From: Brevibacterium renqingii
Lineage (GTDB): Bacteria; Actinomycetota; Actinomycetes; Actinomycetales; Brevibacteriaceae
DNA length: 64,000 nucleotides
Direction: 5' to 3'
NCBI RefSeq assembly: GCF_017808105.1
Contig: NZ_JADBHF010000005.1
Location: 62,001 to 126,000 of the forward strand
Shown piece after piece: positions 43,274 through 53,009 of this stretch. Every line of letters begins with the position of its first letter. Within the stretch, counting starts at the first letter, position 1. The translations under genes were made by a program, and so were the position numbers. Below the pieces are notes generated by a model, which did not search any database, was not told where the DNA came from, and saw nothing but the letters and a program-made list of their open reading frames with translations.

Positions 43274-44635
43274 ATGACACAGCTTTCGGTCACCGACTCG
43301 ACACCCCAGAGTCCGCCGCGGTTGCTCGCCGGCAAGAAGCGGGTGCTGGCTTCGGCTTTCGCCGGCACGACGATCGAGTGGTACGACTTCTACCTCTACG
43401 GCACAGCCGCGGCGCTGATCTTCGACGTCCAGTTCTTCCCCTCCGGCAGTGAACTCGGCAGCCGACTGGCCGCTTTCGCCACCCTGGCTGTCGGGTTCTT
43501 CGCCCGCCCTTTGGGCGGAATCATCGCCGGCCACCTCGGCGACCGGCTGGGTCGCAAGGCGCTGCTCGTGGTCTCCCTGCTGTCGATGGGCACCGCTTCC
43601 ACACTCATCGGACTGGTTCCGAACTTCGCGACGATCGGCTGGTGGGCCGCGGTCTCCCTGGTCGTCCTGCGCATCGTCCAGGGCCTGTCCGCCGGAGCCG
43701 AATGGGGCGGCTCCGCGCTGCTCTCGGTCGAACATGCTCCGGCGCGCAGACGCGGACTGTTCGGCTCCTTCACCCAGATCGGATCCGCGGCGGGCATGCT
43801 CCTGGCCACCAGCGCCTTCTTCCTCGTGCAGAAGCTGCTGCCGAGCGATCAGTTCGAATCCTTCGGCTGGCGCATCCCGTTCCTCGCCTCCGCGGTGCTC
43901 GTGGCCTTGGCGCTGTGGATCCGCCTCGGCGTCTCCGATGCGCCGGAATTCCAGGAACTCAAGGACTCCGGCGAGGTCGCCCAGTCCCCGCTGCGCGAGG
44001 TCATCACCGCGTACCCGCGCGTGCTGCTCGTCACGATCGGGCTGCGCCTGGCTCAGAACAGCGTCTTCTATCTCATCACCGTCTACATGCTCAGCTATCT
44101 GTCTGAGAATCGCGGCGATTCCACCTCGGGGGTCACCGCCGTGATGATCGCCTCGGCGATCGGTCTGTTCACCGGGCCGGTCTGGGGATGGGCCTCGGAC
44201 CGGCTCGGCCGCAGACTCGTGACCATCGGCGGACTGATCGGCATCGCCGTCTTCGGCTGGGTGTTCTTCGCCTTTCTCGACGCCGGGCCGCTGTCCTTCC
44301 TGCCCATCGTCGTCATCCTCGGCATGAATCTCGCCCACGACGCCGTCTACGGCCCCCAGGCCGCGTGGTTCGCCGAGCAGTTCCCCATCGAGGTCCGTTA
44401 CTCGGGCGTGAATATGGGCTACCAGCTGGGCACCGTGATCGGCGGCGGCATCATGCCGATGGTCGCAGCTCTGCTCTACGTCGCCGGAGGGCACTCGCCC
44501 TGGCTCATCTGCGGCTACCTCACGCTGCTGTGCGTGCTCTCGCTCATCGCCGCCGCAGCGGCGAAGGACCCGGCGCGCCGCCTCGCCCGCTCCGCCGCCG
44601 GAACCATCACCACCAACACAGGAGACACCAGATGA
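43274..44635 (+). CDS. MHS-type MFS metabolite:H+ symporter
   Basis: A 453-residue transporter with 12 helices. The metabolite:H+ symporter signature is clear: FAGTTIEWYDFYLYGTAAALIF at helix 1, AGHLGDRLGRKALLV, VQGLSAGAEWGGSALLSVEHAPARRRG and LAHDAVYGPQAAWFAEQFPIEVRYSG. The group takes up organic acids, betaines or aromatic acids. ATG 43274 has AGGAGA before it. The stop overlaps the monooxygenase start (ATGA), so importer and enzyme are made together and should share the substrate. Confidence 0.92.
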   Translation: MTQLSVTDSTPQSPPRLLAGKKRVLASAFAGTTIEWYDFYLYGTAAALIFDVQFFPSGSELGSRLAAFATLAVGFFARPLGGIIAGHLGDRLGRKALLVVSLLSMGTASTLIGLVPNFATIGWWAAVSLVVLRIVQGLSAGAEWGGSALLSVEHAPARRRGLFGSFTQIGSAAGMLLATSAFFLVQKLLPSDQFESFGWRIPFLASAVLVALALWIRLGVSDAPEFQELKDSGEVAQSPLREVITAYPRVLLVTIGLRLAQNSVFYLITVYMLSYLSENRGDSTSGVTAVMIASAIGLFTGPVWGWASDRLGRRLVTIGGLIGIAVFGWVFFAFLDAGPLSFLPIVVILGMNLAHDAVYGPQAAWFAEQFPIEVRYSGVNMGYQLGTVIGGGIMPMVAALLYVAGGHSPWLICGYLTLLCVLSLIAAAAAKDPARRLARSAAGTITTNTGDTR

Positions 44636-46011
44636 CGAAACCGATCCTGCTCAATGCCTTCGACATGATGACCCCGGTGCACCAGTCGCCCGGGCTCTGG
44701 CGCCACCCCGAATCGCGCATCGAGGACTTCACGAAGCTCGAGTACTGGATCGAGCTGGCGCAGACCCTGGAAGAAGGCGGCTTCGCCTCACTGTTCCTCG
44801 CCGACATCCTCGGGGTCTACGACGTCTACGGCGGCAATGCCGACGTCACGAACCGCGGGGGAGTGCAGTTCCCGCTGCTCGACCCGCTCGTTGCGGTCCC
44901 GGCCATGGCAGCGGCCACGAAGACCCTCGGCTTCGGCGTCACCGCCTCGGTGACCTATGAGAAGCCCTACCTGCTCGCCCGCACCCTGACCACGCTCGAC
45001 CACTTCACGAACGGTCGGGTGGCCTGGAACATCGTGACCAGCTACGTCGATTCGGCCGCCCGCAACCTCGGCCTCAAGGGACAGATCCCACACGACGAGC
45101 GCTACGACAGGGCCGACGAGTTCATGGAAGTCGTGTACAAGCTCTGCGAAGGGTCGATCACTCCCGAGGCGCTCAAGGCTGATGCCGAAGCGAACGTCTT
45201 CATCGATCCCGCAGAGGTCCGGGACATCGGCCACGAGGGCAGGTTCTTCACCGTGCCCGGTCAGGCGCTCGCCGTTCCCGGCCCGCAGGGGACTCCGCTG
45301 CTGTTCCAAGCCGGAGCGTCGGCACGAGGCCAGGAGTTCGCGCTCGACCATGCCGAGGCGATCTTCTTCTCCGGACCGACCCCGCAGATTCTGCGCAGCT
45401 GGGTCGACAGGGTCCGTGACGGTCTCGTCGCACGCGGCCGTTCCCGAGATGCAGTGAAGATCTTCGCACTGGCCACAGTGATCGTCGACGACACTGATGA
45501 GGGGGCCGAAGAGCGCCTGACCGACTACCGCAGGTATGTCGACACGGAATCCGCTCTCTCCCTCTTCGGCGGTTGGACAGGCGTCGACCTCTCGGGAGCC
45601 TCACCCGATGACACGCTCGAATACGTGTCCACCGACGCCAACCAGTCGGCGCTCGCCTCCTTCACCACGATGGCCGGGGACAAGGCGTGGACGATCCGCG
45701 ATCTGGCGGAGTTCGTCGCGCTCGGCGGCCGTGGACCGGTCATCACCGGTTCGCCCGAGACCGTCGTCGACGAATTCCAACGCTGGATGGACGAAGCGGA
45801 CATCGACGGGTTCAACATCGCCGCCGCCGTCCGACCGGCCGACGCCGAACGCTTCACGAAGTACGTCTCACCCGAGATGCGCAGGCGCGGCCTCCTGCAC
45901 GACCCAGTCGCCGGAGCCACGGTGCGCGAACGTCTCACCGGTGGGGGACCGCACCTGGCCGACGACCACAAGGGCGCAGGCTTCCGGCTGGACGCGGGCG
46001 TTCGCGTGTGA
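44632..46011 (+). CDS. FMNH2-dependent monooxygenase, NtaA/SnaA/DszA family
   Basis: A 459-residue luciferase-like (LLM class) oxygenase of the NtaA/SnaA/DszA/SoxA group. LNAFDMMTPVHQSPGLWRHP and FLADILGVYDVYGG lie at the N-terminus, followed by GVTASVTYEKPYLLARTLTTLDHFTNGRVAWNIVTSYVDSAARNLG (the flavin phosphate region) and FQAGASARGQEFALDHAEAIF. Known members act on nitrilotriacetate, dibenzothiophene sulfone or pristinamycin II. The substrate here is unknown, probably an organosulfur or amino-carboxylate compound imported by the coupled MHS protein. Electrons presumably come from the divergent flavin reductase. Confidence 0.9.
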   Translation: MTKPILLNAFDMMTPVHQSPGLWRHPESRIEDFTKLEYWIELAQTLEEGGFASLFLADILGVYDVYGGNADVTNRGGVQFPLLDPLVAVPAMAAATKTLGFGVTASVTYEKPYLLARTLTTLDHFTNGRVAWNIVTSYVDSAARNLGLKGQIPHDERYDRADEFMEVVYKLCEGSITPEALKADAEANVFIDPAEVRDIGHEGRFFTVPGQALAVPGPQGTPLLFQAGASARGQEFALDHAEAIFFSGPTPQILRSWVDRVRDGLVARGRSRDAVKIFALATVIVDDTDEGAEERLTDYRRYVDTESALSLFGGWTGVDLSGASPDDTLEYVSTDANQSALASFTTMAGDKAWTIRDLAEFVALGGRGPVITGSPETVVDEFQRWMDEADIDGFNIAAAVRPADAERFTKYVSPEMRRRGLLHDPVAGATVRERLTGGGPHLADDHKGAGFRLDAGVRV

Positions 46012-46061
46012 TCGGCTCGGGCTGCGGAGTGAGGTTCGGCAGGTGAGTGCTCGAGGACTGA

Positions 46062-46619
46062 GAGGATGAAACAGTCGAGGACGCGATCGGCGACGGACTC
46101 GACGGCTTCGATCTGCTCATCCTCAGCTTCGCAGTCAGCGGGATCATCGCGAGCTTCGGACTCAGCGACGTCCAGGCCGGATCGCTGTCGACGATCGCTC
46201 TCCTGGGAGCCGTCCTGGGCGACATAGTCTTCGGCGCGCTCGCCGACCGTCTGGGCCGCCGCCCCGCTTTCTGGATCTTCCAGGCGGGAGCGATCATCTC
46301 GATCCTCGTCTACAGTCAGATGACCGACCCGACCGCTCTGCTCGCCGGCGGGTTCTTCATGGGCGCCTTCGCCAACGGCATGCTGGGCGGACACGGAGCG
46401 CTGCTGGCTGAGATGTACCCGACCGAAGTCAGGGCCACGGCTCAGAACGTCATCTTCAACATCGGACGCGCCATCGGGGGACTGGCGCCCATCGTCATCG
46501 CCCTGCTGGCCGGTTCCCTCGGGTTCGGCTTCGCCTTGGCGCTGCTGCCGACCATCTACGTCATCCAGTTCCTCGCGATGTTCCTGCTGCCGGAGAAGCG
46601 CGGTCTCGCTCTCGAATGA
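46062..46619 (+). pseudogene. MFS transporter remnant with internal deletion and lost start
   Basis: The frame from 46062 to the stop at 46619 reads helices 1-2 of an MFS protein (DGLDGFDLLILSFAVSGII, GLSDVQAGSLSTIALLG, then the motif-A loop GALADRLGRRP). It continues directly into the C-terminal helices (LAGGFFMGAFANGMLGGHGALLAEMYPTEVRATAQN). About 186 codons remain out of the usual 420-450. An in-frame TGA at 46059 and the lack of any in-frame start before the domain show the 5' end is broken; an ATG at 46066 is in another frame. Some 200 central residues are missing. It lies just after the monooxygenase gene and may once have belonged to it. Confidence 0.75.
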
Positions 46620-46706
46620 GCCGCTGAGGAGCCCCGGTCGTCGACGGTGACGAACTGTGACAGCGCGCGGGGGCGGTGAGCGGCCCCAGGGCCATACTTG
46701 TCGACT

Positions 46707-48233
46707 GTGACTTCGACAGAATCCGCCGACGATTCGGCGCAGACACCACTCGCCGTCGGCCAGACAGCATCCGCACAGACTCCTCCTGCCTCCGCAGCGA
46801 CAGCGGCGGACAGTGCTCGTTCCCCGCGCCTCGTGCGCACCGCGGCAGATATCCACAACGTGCTCGCCGAGTTCGGTTCTCAGGGGACGAAGACGACGGC
46901 CGTCATCATCCTCGCCCTCGGCGGCATCTTCATGGACGCCTACGACTTCTCCTCTCTGGCCTTCGGCATCACGGCGATTCAGGACCAGTTCGGCCTCAGC
47001 GGATTCATGACCGGACTCGTCAACGCCTCGATCATGGTCGGCGCCGTCATCGGGGCGCTGTTCGGCGGCTACCTCGTCGACCGTTTCGGCCGCTACAGAC
47101 TGTTCATGGCCGATATGGTCTTCTTCGTCGTCGCCGCGCTCGGCTGCGCCGTGGCACCGAACGAATGGTTCCTCATCGCCTTCCGCTTCGTCATGGGCAT
47201 CGGCGTCGGCCTCGATCTTCCTGTGGCCATGGCCTTCCTCGCCGAATTCTCCAAACTCAAGGGCAAAGGCAACCGCTCACAGCGGGTCAACGCCTGGTCG
47301 CCTGCCTGGTACTTCGCCACCGGTGTCGGGTACCTCGTCGTTCTCATCATCTTCGTCACCCTGCCCTATGACCAGCACGCGATCCTCTGGCGCATCGTCG
47401 TCGGTTTCGGCGCAGTGCCTGCGCTCATCGTGCTCCTGGTGCGTCGTCGCTACCTCGCGGAATCGCCCGAATGGCTGGCCAATCAGGGCGATCTGCGGGC
47501 CGCAGTCGACGTCATGCGCTCCCACCACAACCTCGATGTCGAACTCGCCCCTGTCGATGAGCAGGACTCGCCCGCCTCCTCGGCTGATCCGGTCAAGGGT
47601 GGGAGATGGAGCGGCTTCGCTGAACTCTTCACCCCGCGCTACAGGGTTCGCACCATCGTGGCGCTCTGTGTCTCCGTGTTCTCGACCTTCGGCTACAACG
47701 CCGTCGCCTACGGCACTCCGCTCATCATCACGACGCTCTTCCATCAGACGCCGCTGATCACGATCGTCTCCTCGCTCATCATCAACCTCGGCTTCGGCAC
47801 CATCGGCGGACTGCTCGGGATGAGCATCGTCAATCGCTTCGGCACACGCCGGATCACCCTGGTCGGATTCATGATCCAGGCTCTGTCGCTGGGGCTGTTG
47901 GCGATCGTGGGCATCCCGAACGGTGCCCTCGTCATCGTCTCCGTGGCCATGCTCTCGGCCTTCGTCTTCGCCCAAGCCGGTGGGCCCGGAGCGAACCTCA
48001 TGAATTACGCGACGCTGTCCTATCCGACGCGGCTGCGCGGCATCGGAATCGGCTTCAACCAGTCCGTGCTGCGCGCCTTCTCGATCGTCTCGCTCATCAT
48101 GTTCCCGATCCTCGCCGGCTCTCTGGGCACCGGTGTGTTCTGGATCGTCGCCTGCGCCCCACTGGCCGGTGCGATCGCCGTGGGCGTCGTGAAGTGGGAT
48201 CCGACGGCCAAAGACGTCGAGCACGAGGGCTGA
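46707..48233 (+). CDS. MFS transporter, sugar/organic-acid porter type
   Basis: A 508-residue transporter with an unusual Ser/Ala/Thr-rich 65-residue N-terminal tail, then 12 helices. Motif A is GGYLVDRFGRYRLFMADM; FRFVMGIGVGLDLPVAMAFLAEFSKLKGKGNRSQRVN and the helix 6-7 loop RRRYLAESPEWLANQGDLRAAVDVM follow. The start is uncertain. GTG 46707 is favoured, because CATACT (46693-46698) would make it leaderless; a TTG at 46698 is also in frame. The substrate is unknown. It is downstream of the MFS remnant. Confidence 0.82.
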   Translation: MTSTESADDSAQTPLAVGQTASAQTPPASAATAADSARSPRLVRTAADIHNVLAEFGSQGTKTTAVIILALGGIFMDAYDFSSLAFGITAIQDQFGLSGFMTGLVNASIMVGAVIGALFGGYLVDRFGRYRLFMADMVFFVVAALGCAVAPNEWFLIAFRFVMGIGVGLDLPVAMAFLAEFSKLKGKGNRSQRVNAWSPAWYFATGVGYLVVLIIFVTLPYDQHAILWRIVVGFGAVPALIVLLVRRRYLAESPEWLANQGDLRAAVDVMRSHHNLDVELAPVDEQDSPASSADPVKGGRWSGFAELFTPRYRVRTIVALCVSVFSTFGYNAVAYGTPLIITTLFHQTPLITIVSSLIINLGFGTIGGLLGMSIVNRFGTRRITLVGFMIQALSLGLLAIVGIPNGALVIVSVAMLSAFVFAQAGGPGANLMNYATLSYPTRLRGIGIGFNQSVLRAFSIVSLIMFPILAGSLGTGVFWIVACAPLAGAIAVGVVKWDPTAKDVEHEG

Positions 48234-48252
48234 CGGTCGCAGATCCTCGTAC

Positions 48253-48278
48253 GGCCGAGTCCCTCGTCGGACTCGGTC
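48253..48278. terminator. Bidirectional hairpin terminator
   Basis: Arms at 48253-48262 and 48269-48278 form a 10-bp stem (one G-U pair) with a 6-base loop. It lies between the convergent MFS and GntR genes, so it can serve both strands. Confidence 0.5.
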
Positions 48279-48345
48279 TGAGCACATCGAAGGTGCGCAG
48301 CTGTGCGCCGGCTCGGAAGAAGGAGCTGAGCGGGTGGCCGTTCGG

Positions 48346-49029
48346 TCAGCCTTCCTCGGCCTGATCTGCGTCGTCGGCGGTTCGGGCCAGGCGTTTCGAA
48401 TGCTTGTCGTGCTGCTCCCGGCTCGTCCCCAGATGGTGCGCGGCCAGGGCTCCGGCTCGAGCCTGGTCCCGGCGGGCGATCGCCTCGTAGAGTTCGGCAT
48501 GCTCGGTGGCGACGACGCCGAGGTCATCGTGTCGGCTCAGCTGCCAGCGCATCCGCGAATCGAGCAGTGCCCCGATCTCCGCGAGCAGCTCGTTGCCCGA
48601 GAGCTCGGTGACGATGGCGTGGAATTCCGCCGCGCAGCGGTGTGCACCGACGACGTCCCCGGCCTCCGACAGCTCCTGTCCCTTGCGCATCGTGGCCTCA
48701 AGACGGGCCAGCCCCTCACGGTTGTGCCTTTGAGCGGCCAGCTCGAAGGAGAGCACGTCGAAGACCGTTCGGACCTCGTTGAGATCTGCGATGTCGCTGG
48801 GGGAGAACACCCGGACCGTTGACCACGTGTTCGGTCGGTTCGTCACCAGCCCTTCGGCAGCGAGCTTCTTCAGCGCTTCACGGATGGGCACACGGGAGAC
48901 GCCGAGTTCGGTCGCGAGATTGCGTTCCACGAGCTTGTCTCCCGGCATCCGGTCGCCGTCGATGATCTCGTTGCGCAGCACCTCGGTGACCCGCGCCGTC
49001 TCCGAGCGCGGAGTCTCATCGGTCCCCAC
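48346..49029 (-). CDS. GntR family regulator (FCD/FadR subfamily)
   Basis: A 227-residue regulator. A winged helix in residues 10-75 (VLRNEIIDGDRMPGDKLVERNLATELGVSRVPIREALKKLAAEGLV) is followed by a helical FCD domain whose metal-binding Asp and His residues (DLNEVRTVFDVL, AAEFHAIVTELSGN, EHAELYEAI) are in place. Such domains bind organic acids. It starts at GTG 49029 with GAGGA before it, 12 bases after the DUF885 gene. The two are therefore one operon, and the regulator probably controls it. Confidence 0.9.
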   Translation of the reverse strand: MGTDETPRSETARVTEVLRNEIIDGDRMPGDKLVERNLATELGVSRVPIREALKKLAAEGLVTNRPNTWSTVRVFSPSDIADLNEVRTVFDVLSFELAAQRHNREGLARLEATMRKGQELSEAGDVVGAHRCAAEFHAIVTELSGNELLAEIGALLDSRMRWQLSRHDDLGVVATEHAELYEAIARRDQARAGALAAHHLGTSREQHDKHSKRLARTADDADQAEEG

Positions 49030-49041
49030 GTGGTCCTCGTC

Positions 49042-50718
49042 TCACCGTGTGCGCTCCATAGCGCGGCCGAGGGTATCGAGGCCGACAGAGCCGAGCCCCA
49101 GCGCCTGAGTGTGGAATGCCTTGAGATCGAAGTCGGCGCCGGCGGCGGACTTCGCTTCGTCTCGGAACTGCTCCCACAGGCGTTGGCCGATCTTGTAGCT
49201 GGGAGCCTGACCGGGCCACCCGAGGTAGCGGTCGAGTTCGAAGGCCAGGAACGACCGATCCATGGCGACATTGTCCGTGAGGAACTGCCAGGCCTTCTCC
49301 CGATTCCAGATCCCGCCGCCGAGGCTGTCCGGGGCCTCGAGCCCGAGGTGGAAGCCGATGTCGAGGACCACTCGCGCCGCACGCAGACGCTGCGAATCGA
49401 GCATGCCCAGGTAGTCGCCGGGATCGTCTAAGAATCCGAGGTCGGCCATGAGCTTCTCGGCATACAGCGCCCACCCCTCACCGTGTCCGGAGACCCAGCA
49501 CATGAGACGGCGCCAGCGATTGAGAGTGTCCGAGACATAGGTGGCCTGACCGATCTGCAGATGATGACCGGGAACTCCCTCGTGGTAGACCGTCGTCCTC
49601 TCCTGCCAGGCGGCGAACTCCGTGACGCCTTCGGGCACCGACCACCACATGCGGCCGGGCCGGGAGAAGTCGTCGGTCGGGCCGGTGTAGTAGATGCCGC
49701 CGGTGGCAGAAGGGGCGATCATGCATTCGATCGTCCGTACAGGCTCGGGAATGTCGAAGTGGGTCTTGCCGAGTTCGGCGATCGCCTCGTCGGCCACGCT
49801 CTGCATCCACTCACGCAGAGCGTCGGTGCCGACGAGCGTGCGTTCGGGATCCTTGTTCAGAGCATCCATGACCTCGAACAGATCGGCGCCGGGCACGATC
49901 TTCGCCGCCACCTTGCGCTGTTCGGCGTCGATGCGGCCGAGTTCCTCGAGCCCCCAGGCGTAGGTCTCGTCGAAGTCGACCTCGGCGCCGAGGAAGTCCC
50001 GGGAGTGGAGTCCATAGGCTTCCCGGCCGCAGGCCTCGTTCTCGCCGGCAGCCGGCAGCAGCTGCGAGCCGAGGAACTCGGCCAGGGCCGATGCGGACTC
50101 CCGGGCCGCCGCAGCATGGTCACTCAGATCCGAGCGCAGGGCTGCAGGGATATTAGAGGCGCCGGCGACGAGACGGTCGAAGTTGCTGCCCGGTTCGGCC
50201 AGGGCCCGGGCCTGTTCGATGACCTTCTCGATCTGGATGCGAGCAGCGACGCGACCGTTCTCCCGTGCCGATGCGAGGGACTCCTGGTAGCCGGCCAGCG
50301 AAGCGGGAATCGCGGCCAGTGTGGTCGAGATCGTCTCCCAGTCGTCGGTCGTGGAGGTGGGCATGAGGTCGAAGGCATCCCGGACCTGCTGCAGCGGGGA
50401 TTCGATGACATTGAGGCTCGCATGCTTGATGCCGGCCTCGAAGAGGTCCCTGTCGACGCCGAGACGATCGCGCATCGCATCGATGGTGACGCGATCGACC
50501 TCATCGAGTTCGGCTCCGGCTTCGGCCTCATCCAGGCGCTTGAGCGTGGACACGGTGAGGTCGTTGAGTGCAGAGAGCCCGGCGGGGGAGAGGTCGTCGA
50601 AACCCTCCGCGCCGTCGAGGCCCAGATAGAGGGCGAGAGAGGGGGAGAGCGCGAGCATGTCATCGACGTAGTCCTCGGCGACGGCGTCGACAGCGGAAGG
50701 AGTTCTCTTCTCAGTCAT
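49042..50718 (-). CDS. DUF885 family zinc metallopeptidase-like protein
   Basis: A 558-residue protein of the DUF885 family, with a long helical N-terminal half and the zinc-peptidase motif HEGVPGHHLQ at residues 379-388. The third ligand probably lies in GHGEGWALYAEKLMADLG. The family includes peptidases and unknown hydrolases; there is no signal peptide, so it acts in the cytoplasm. ATG 50718 is the first good start. It is followed closely by the GntR gene. Confidence 0.87.
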   Translation of the reverse strand: MTEKRTPSAVDAVAEDYVDDMLALSPSLALYLGLDGAEGFDDLSPAGLSALNDLTVSTLKRLDEAEAGAELDEVDRVTIDAMRDRLGVDRDLFEAGIKHASLNVIESPLQQVRDAFDLMPTSTTDDWETISTTLAAIPASLAGYQESLASARENGRVAARIQIEKVIEQARALAEPGSNFDRLVAGASNIPAALRSDLSDHAAAARESASALAEFLGSQLLPAAGENEACGREAYGLHSRDFLGAEVDFDETYAWGLEELGRIDAEQRKVAAKIVPGADLFEVMDALNKDPERTLVGTDALREWMQSVADEAIAELGKTHFDIPEPVRTIECMIAPSATGGIYYTGPTDDFSRPGRMWWSVPEGVTEFAAWQERTTVYHEGVPGHHLQIGQATYVSDTLNRWRRLMCWVSGHGEGWALYAEKLMADLGFLDDPGDYLGMLDSQRLRAARVVLDIGFHLGLEAPDSLGGGIWNREKAWQFLTDNVAMDRSFLAFELDRYLGWPGQAPSYKIGQRLWEQFRDEAKSAAGADFDLKAFHTQALGLGSVGLDTLGRAMERTR

Positions 50719-50836
50719 GGGATCCACCCTATCGCGAGCTGCGTCACGTTCGGCGTGGACTGCAGCCCCGGCCGTCGTCGAACCCGCTAATCTGTCTGTG
50801 TTCCCGACCCGCAGCAGAAAGCGAGACCGACCTCCA

Positions 50837-52033
50837 GTGGCACAAGCGAAGCTGTGGACGAAGGACTTCATCGTCGGCATCGGTCTCAACCTGTCGATGT
50901 CGATGGTGTTCTACCTGCTGATGACGTCCATGGCCGGCTACGCCGTGGCCCGGTTCGCCGCCGGCGAGGCAGCCGCCGGATTCGCGTCCTCCGCCTTCGT
51001 CCTCGGCGCCGTCTTCGCCCGTGTGCTCACCGGCAAGTATCTCGACTTCATCGGGCGCAGGCGTCTGCTCATCATCACGATGGCGGTCTCGGTGCTCGCC
51101 TCGTTGGCATATCTGGCCGCCGACAGCCTCACCCTCCTCATCGGTCTGCGCATCGTCCACGGCCTCGCCTTCGGAGCGGGCAACACTGCGATCATGACCG
51201 CCATCCAGAGCATCATCCCCGCCTCCCGTCGGGGCGAAGGGACGGGCTACTTCGGAACGGCCACGACGCTGTCGACGGCGCTCGGACCGTACCTGGGTGT
51301 GATCATCCCCCGCGAATCCGATTTCGCGATGCTCTTCATCGCCTCGGCCGTCATGTCCGTCGCGGCCCTCGTGGCCTGCATTCTCATCCGCTTGCCTGCC
51401 CAGGAGCTCAGCGACTATCAGCGGCGGACGAAATGGCATCTCAGGCTCGGCACGCTCGTAGATCGGGACGGGCTGCGGATCGGCTCGGTCATGCTGCTGG
51501 CCGGCACCGCCTACGCTGCGGCACTCGTGTTCCTCGCCGGCTATGCGGCCGAGCACGGGGTCGCGGCCGCGGCCTCACTGTTCTTCGTCGCCTTCGCTCT
51601 CGCCTCGCTCGTCGCCCGCCTGTTCGTCGGCCGGCTGCAGGACGTCTTCGGCGACAACGCAGTGATCTTCCCGGTCTTCGCCTGCGACATCGCCGGAAAT
51701 CTCCTGCTCGCGCTGTGGCCGACGATGACGGGCATCGTTCTCGCCGGCGTGCTCATCGGCTTCGGATTCGGCTCGCTCATGCCCTGCATGCAGGCCATCA
51801 CCGTCAAATCGGTGACGATGAATCGCGTTCCCGTGGCCACGGCATCCTTCTTCCTCCTCCTCGACGCCGGTTCGGGCATCGGCCCGGTCATCCTCGGATT
51901 CCTCTATCCGCTGACCGGTGGGAACGGGATGTTCCTCGTCTGTGCCGGACTCGTCGTCGCCGCCGTCGTCGTCTACATCGGAGTCCACGGTCGTCGCCGA
52001 GGCGGCCGACCCGGCCGGGAATACCTCGGGTGA
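50837..52033 (+). CDS. MFS transporter (staphyloferrin/drug-type)
   Basis: A 398-residue transporter with 12 helices: LWTKDFIVGIGLNLSMSMVFYLLM at helix 1 and GKYLDFIGRRRLLIITM as motif A, both typical of the LWTKDF group of efflux proteins. The start GTG 50837 gives the usual N-terminus; a GTG at 50798 behind TAATCT is an alternative. It is divergent from DUF885 and followed 101 bases later by the amidase gene. The substrate is unknown. Confidence 0.85.
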   Translation: MAQAKLWTKDFIVGIGLNLSMSMVFYLLMTSMAGYAVARFAAGEAAAGFASSAFVLGAVFARVLTGKYLDFIGRRRLLIITMAVSVLASLAYLAADSLTLLIGLRIVHGLAFGAGNTAIMTAIQSIIPASRRGEGTGYFGTATTLSTALGPYLGVIIPRESDFAMLFIASAVMSVAALVACILIRLPAQELSDYQRRTKWHLRLGTLVDRDGLRIGSVMLLAGTAYAAALVFLAGYAAEHGVAAAASLFFVAFALASLVARLFVGRLQDVFGDNAVIFPVFACDIAGNLLLALWPTMTGIVLAGVLIGFGFGSLMPCMQAITVKSVTMNRVPVATASFFLLLDAGSGIGPVILGFLYPLTGGNGMFLVCAGLVVAAVVVYIGVHGRRRGGRPGREYLG

Positions 52034-52134
52034 GTCGTCCGGTTCCGCCCTCGTCGTGATCGCGATAGCCTGAGAGAGAACCGTACGAAGGGCCCTGGCC
52101 CTTCGGCTCAGAGCCCGCTGCCCGGAGGATCAGA

Positions 52135-52932
52135 ATGAAGTTCGCGCTCGCTCAGATCAACTCGACCACCTCGGTGCCCGAGAATCTCGACAAAGTCCGC
52201 ACCTTTGCTCGTGAGGCCGCCGAGGCGGGCGCCCGCTTCGTCGTCTTCCCGGAGGCCACGATGTCAGCCTTCGGATCCCGGCTGCGCGGCATCGCGGAGG
52301 AGAACACCGAATCCTGGAGAAGCGCCCTGGCCGAGCTGGCAGCCGAACTCGACCTCATCATCGTCGTCGGTGAATTCGCTGTCACCGGCGACAGGGTCAT
52401 CAATCTCCTCGCCGCCTACACGCCTGAGGGCGAACGATTCGACTACGCGAAGATCCACCTCTACGATGCCTTCGGATTCAAAGAATCGGACACCGTGGAA
52501 CCCGGAGCCGAACCTGTGGTGATCAGCATCGACGGCGAGGACATCGGTCTGGCTCTGTGCTATGACATCCGCTTTCCCAAGCTCTTCGCCGAACTCAGCC
52601 GCCGCGGTGCCCGCCTGGCTGTGGTGGCCGCCGCCTGGGGCGCCGGACCCGGCAAGGTCGAGCAATGGGAGATCCTCGCGCGGGCCCGAGCCCTCGATTC
52701 GAACATGTTCGTGGCCGCACTCGGCCAGGCCGATCCCGAGGTCAGCGGTGTCGAGGTGCCGAAGAAGGGGCCGACAGGTGTCGGGCACAGCCTCGTCTCC
52801 GACCCTTTCGGCCACGTCCTCAGCTCACTGGACGGGGCCGAGCGCCTCGAAGTCGTCGACCTCGACCTGGCCGAGGCGGACAAGGCGGCCGAGGCGGTTC
52901 CGGTGCTGGCCAACGCGAAGCTCGGATACTGA
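52135..52932 (+). CDS. Carbon-nitrogen hydrolase (nitrilase superfamily amidase)
   Basis: A 265-residue amidase of the nitrilase fold. The catalytic triad is Glu40 (VVFPEATMSAF), Lys106 (FDYAKIHLYDAFGF) and Cys142 (GLALCYDIRFPKL). Length and the FDYAKIHLYDAFG and CYDIRFP contexts fit the Nit1/omega-amidase branch, which hydrolyses deaminated glutathione or alpha-ketoglutaramate. CGGAGGA precedes ATG 52135. It appears to be a single-gene unit. Confidence 0.88.
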   Translation: MKFALAQINSTTSVPENLDKVRTFAREAAEAGARFVVFPEATMSAFGSRLRGIAEENTESWRSALAELAAELDLIIVVGEFAVTGDRVINLLAAYTPEGERFDYAKIHLYDAFGFKESDTVEPGAEPVVISIDGEDIGLALCYDIRFPKLFAELSRRGARLAVVAAAWGAGPGKVEQWEILARARALDSNMFVAALGQADPEVSGVEVPKKGPTGVGHSLVSDPFGHVLSSLDGAERLEVVDLDLAEADKAAEAVPVLANAKLGY

Positions 52933-53009
52933 GTCCGAGGCGCTGCTGGAACGCCGGCGGCTGAATGCGAGTGTGCTCTAGAACACCTTAATTGCACTTG
53001 AGGCAAAAA

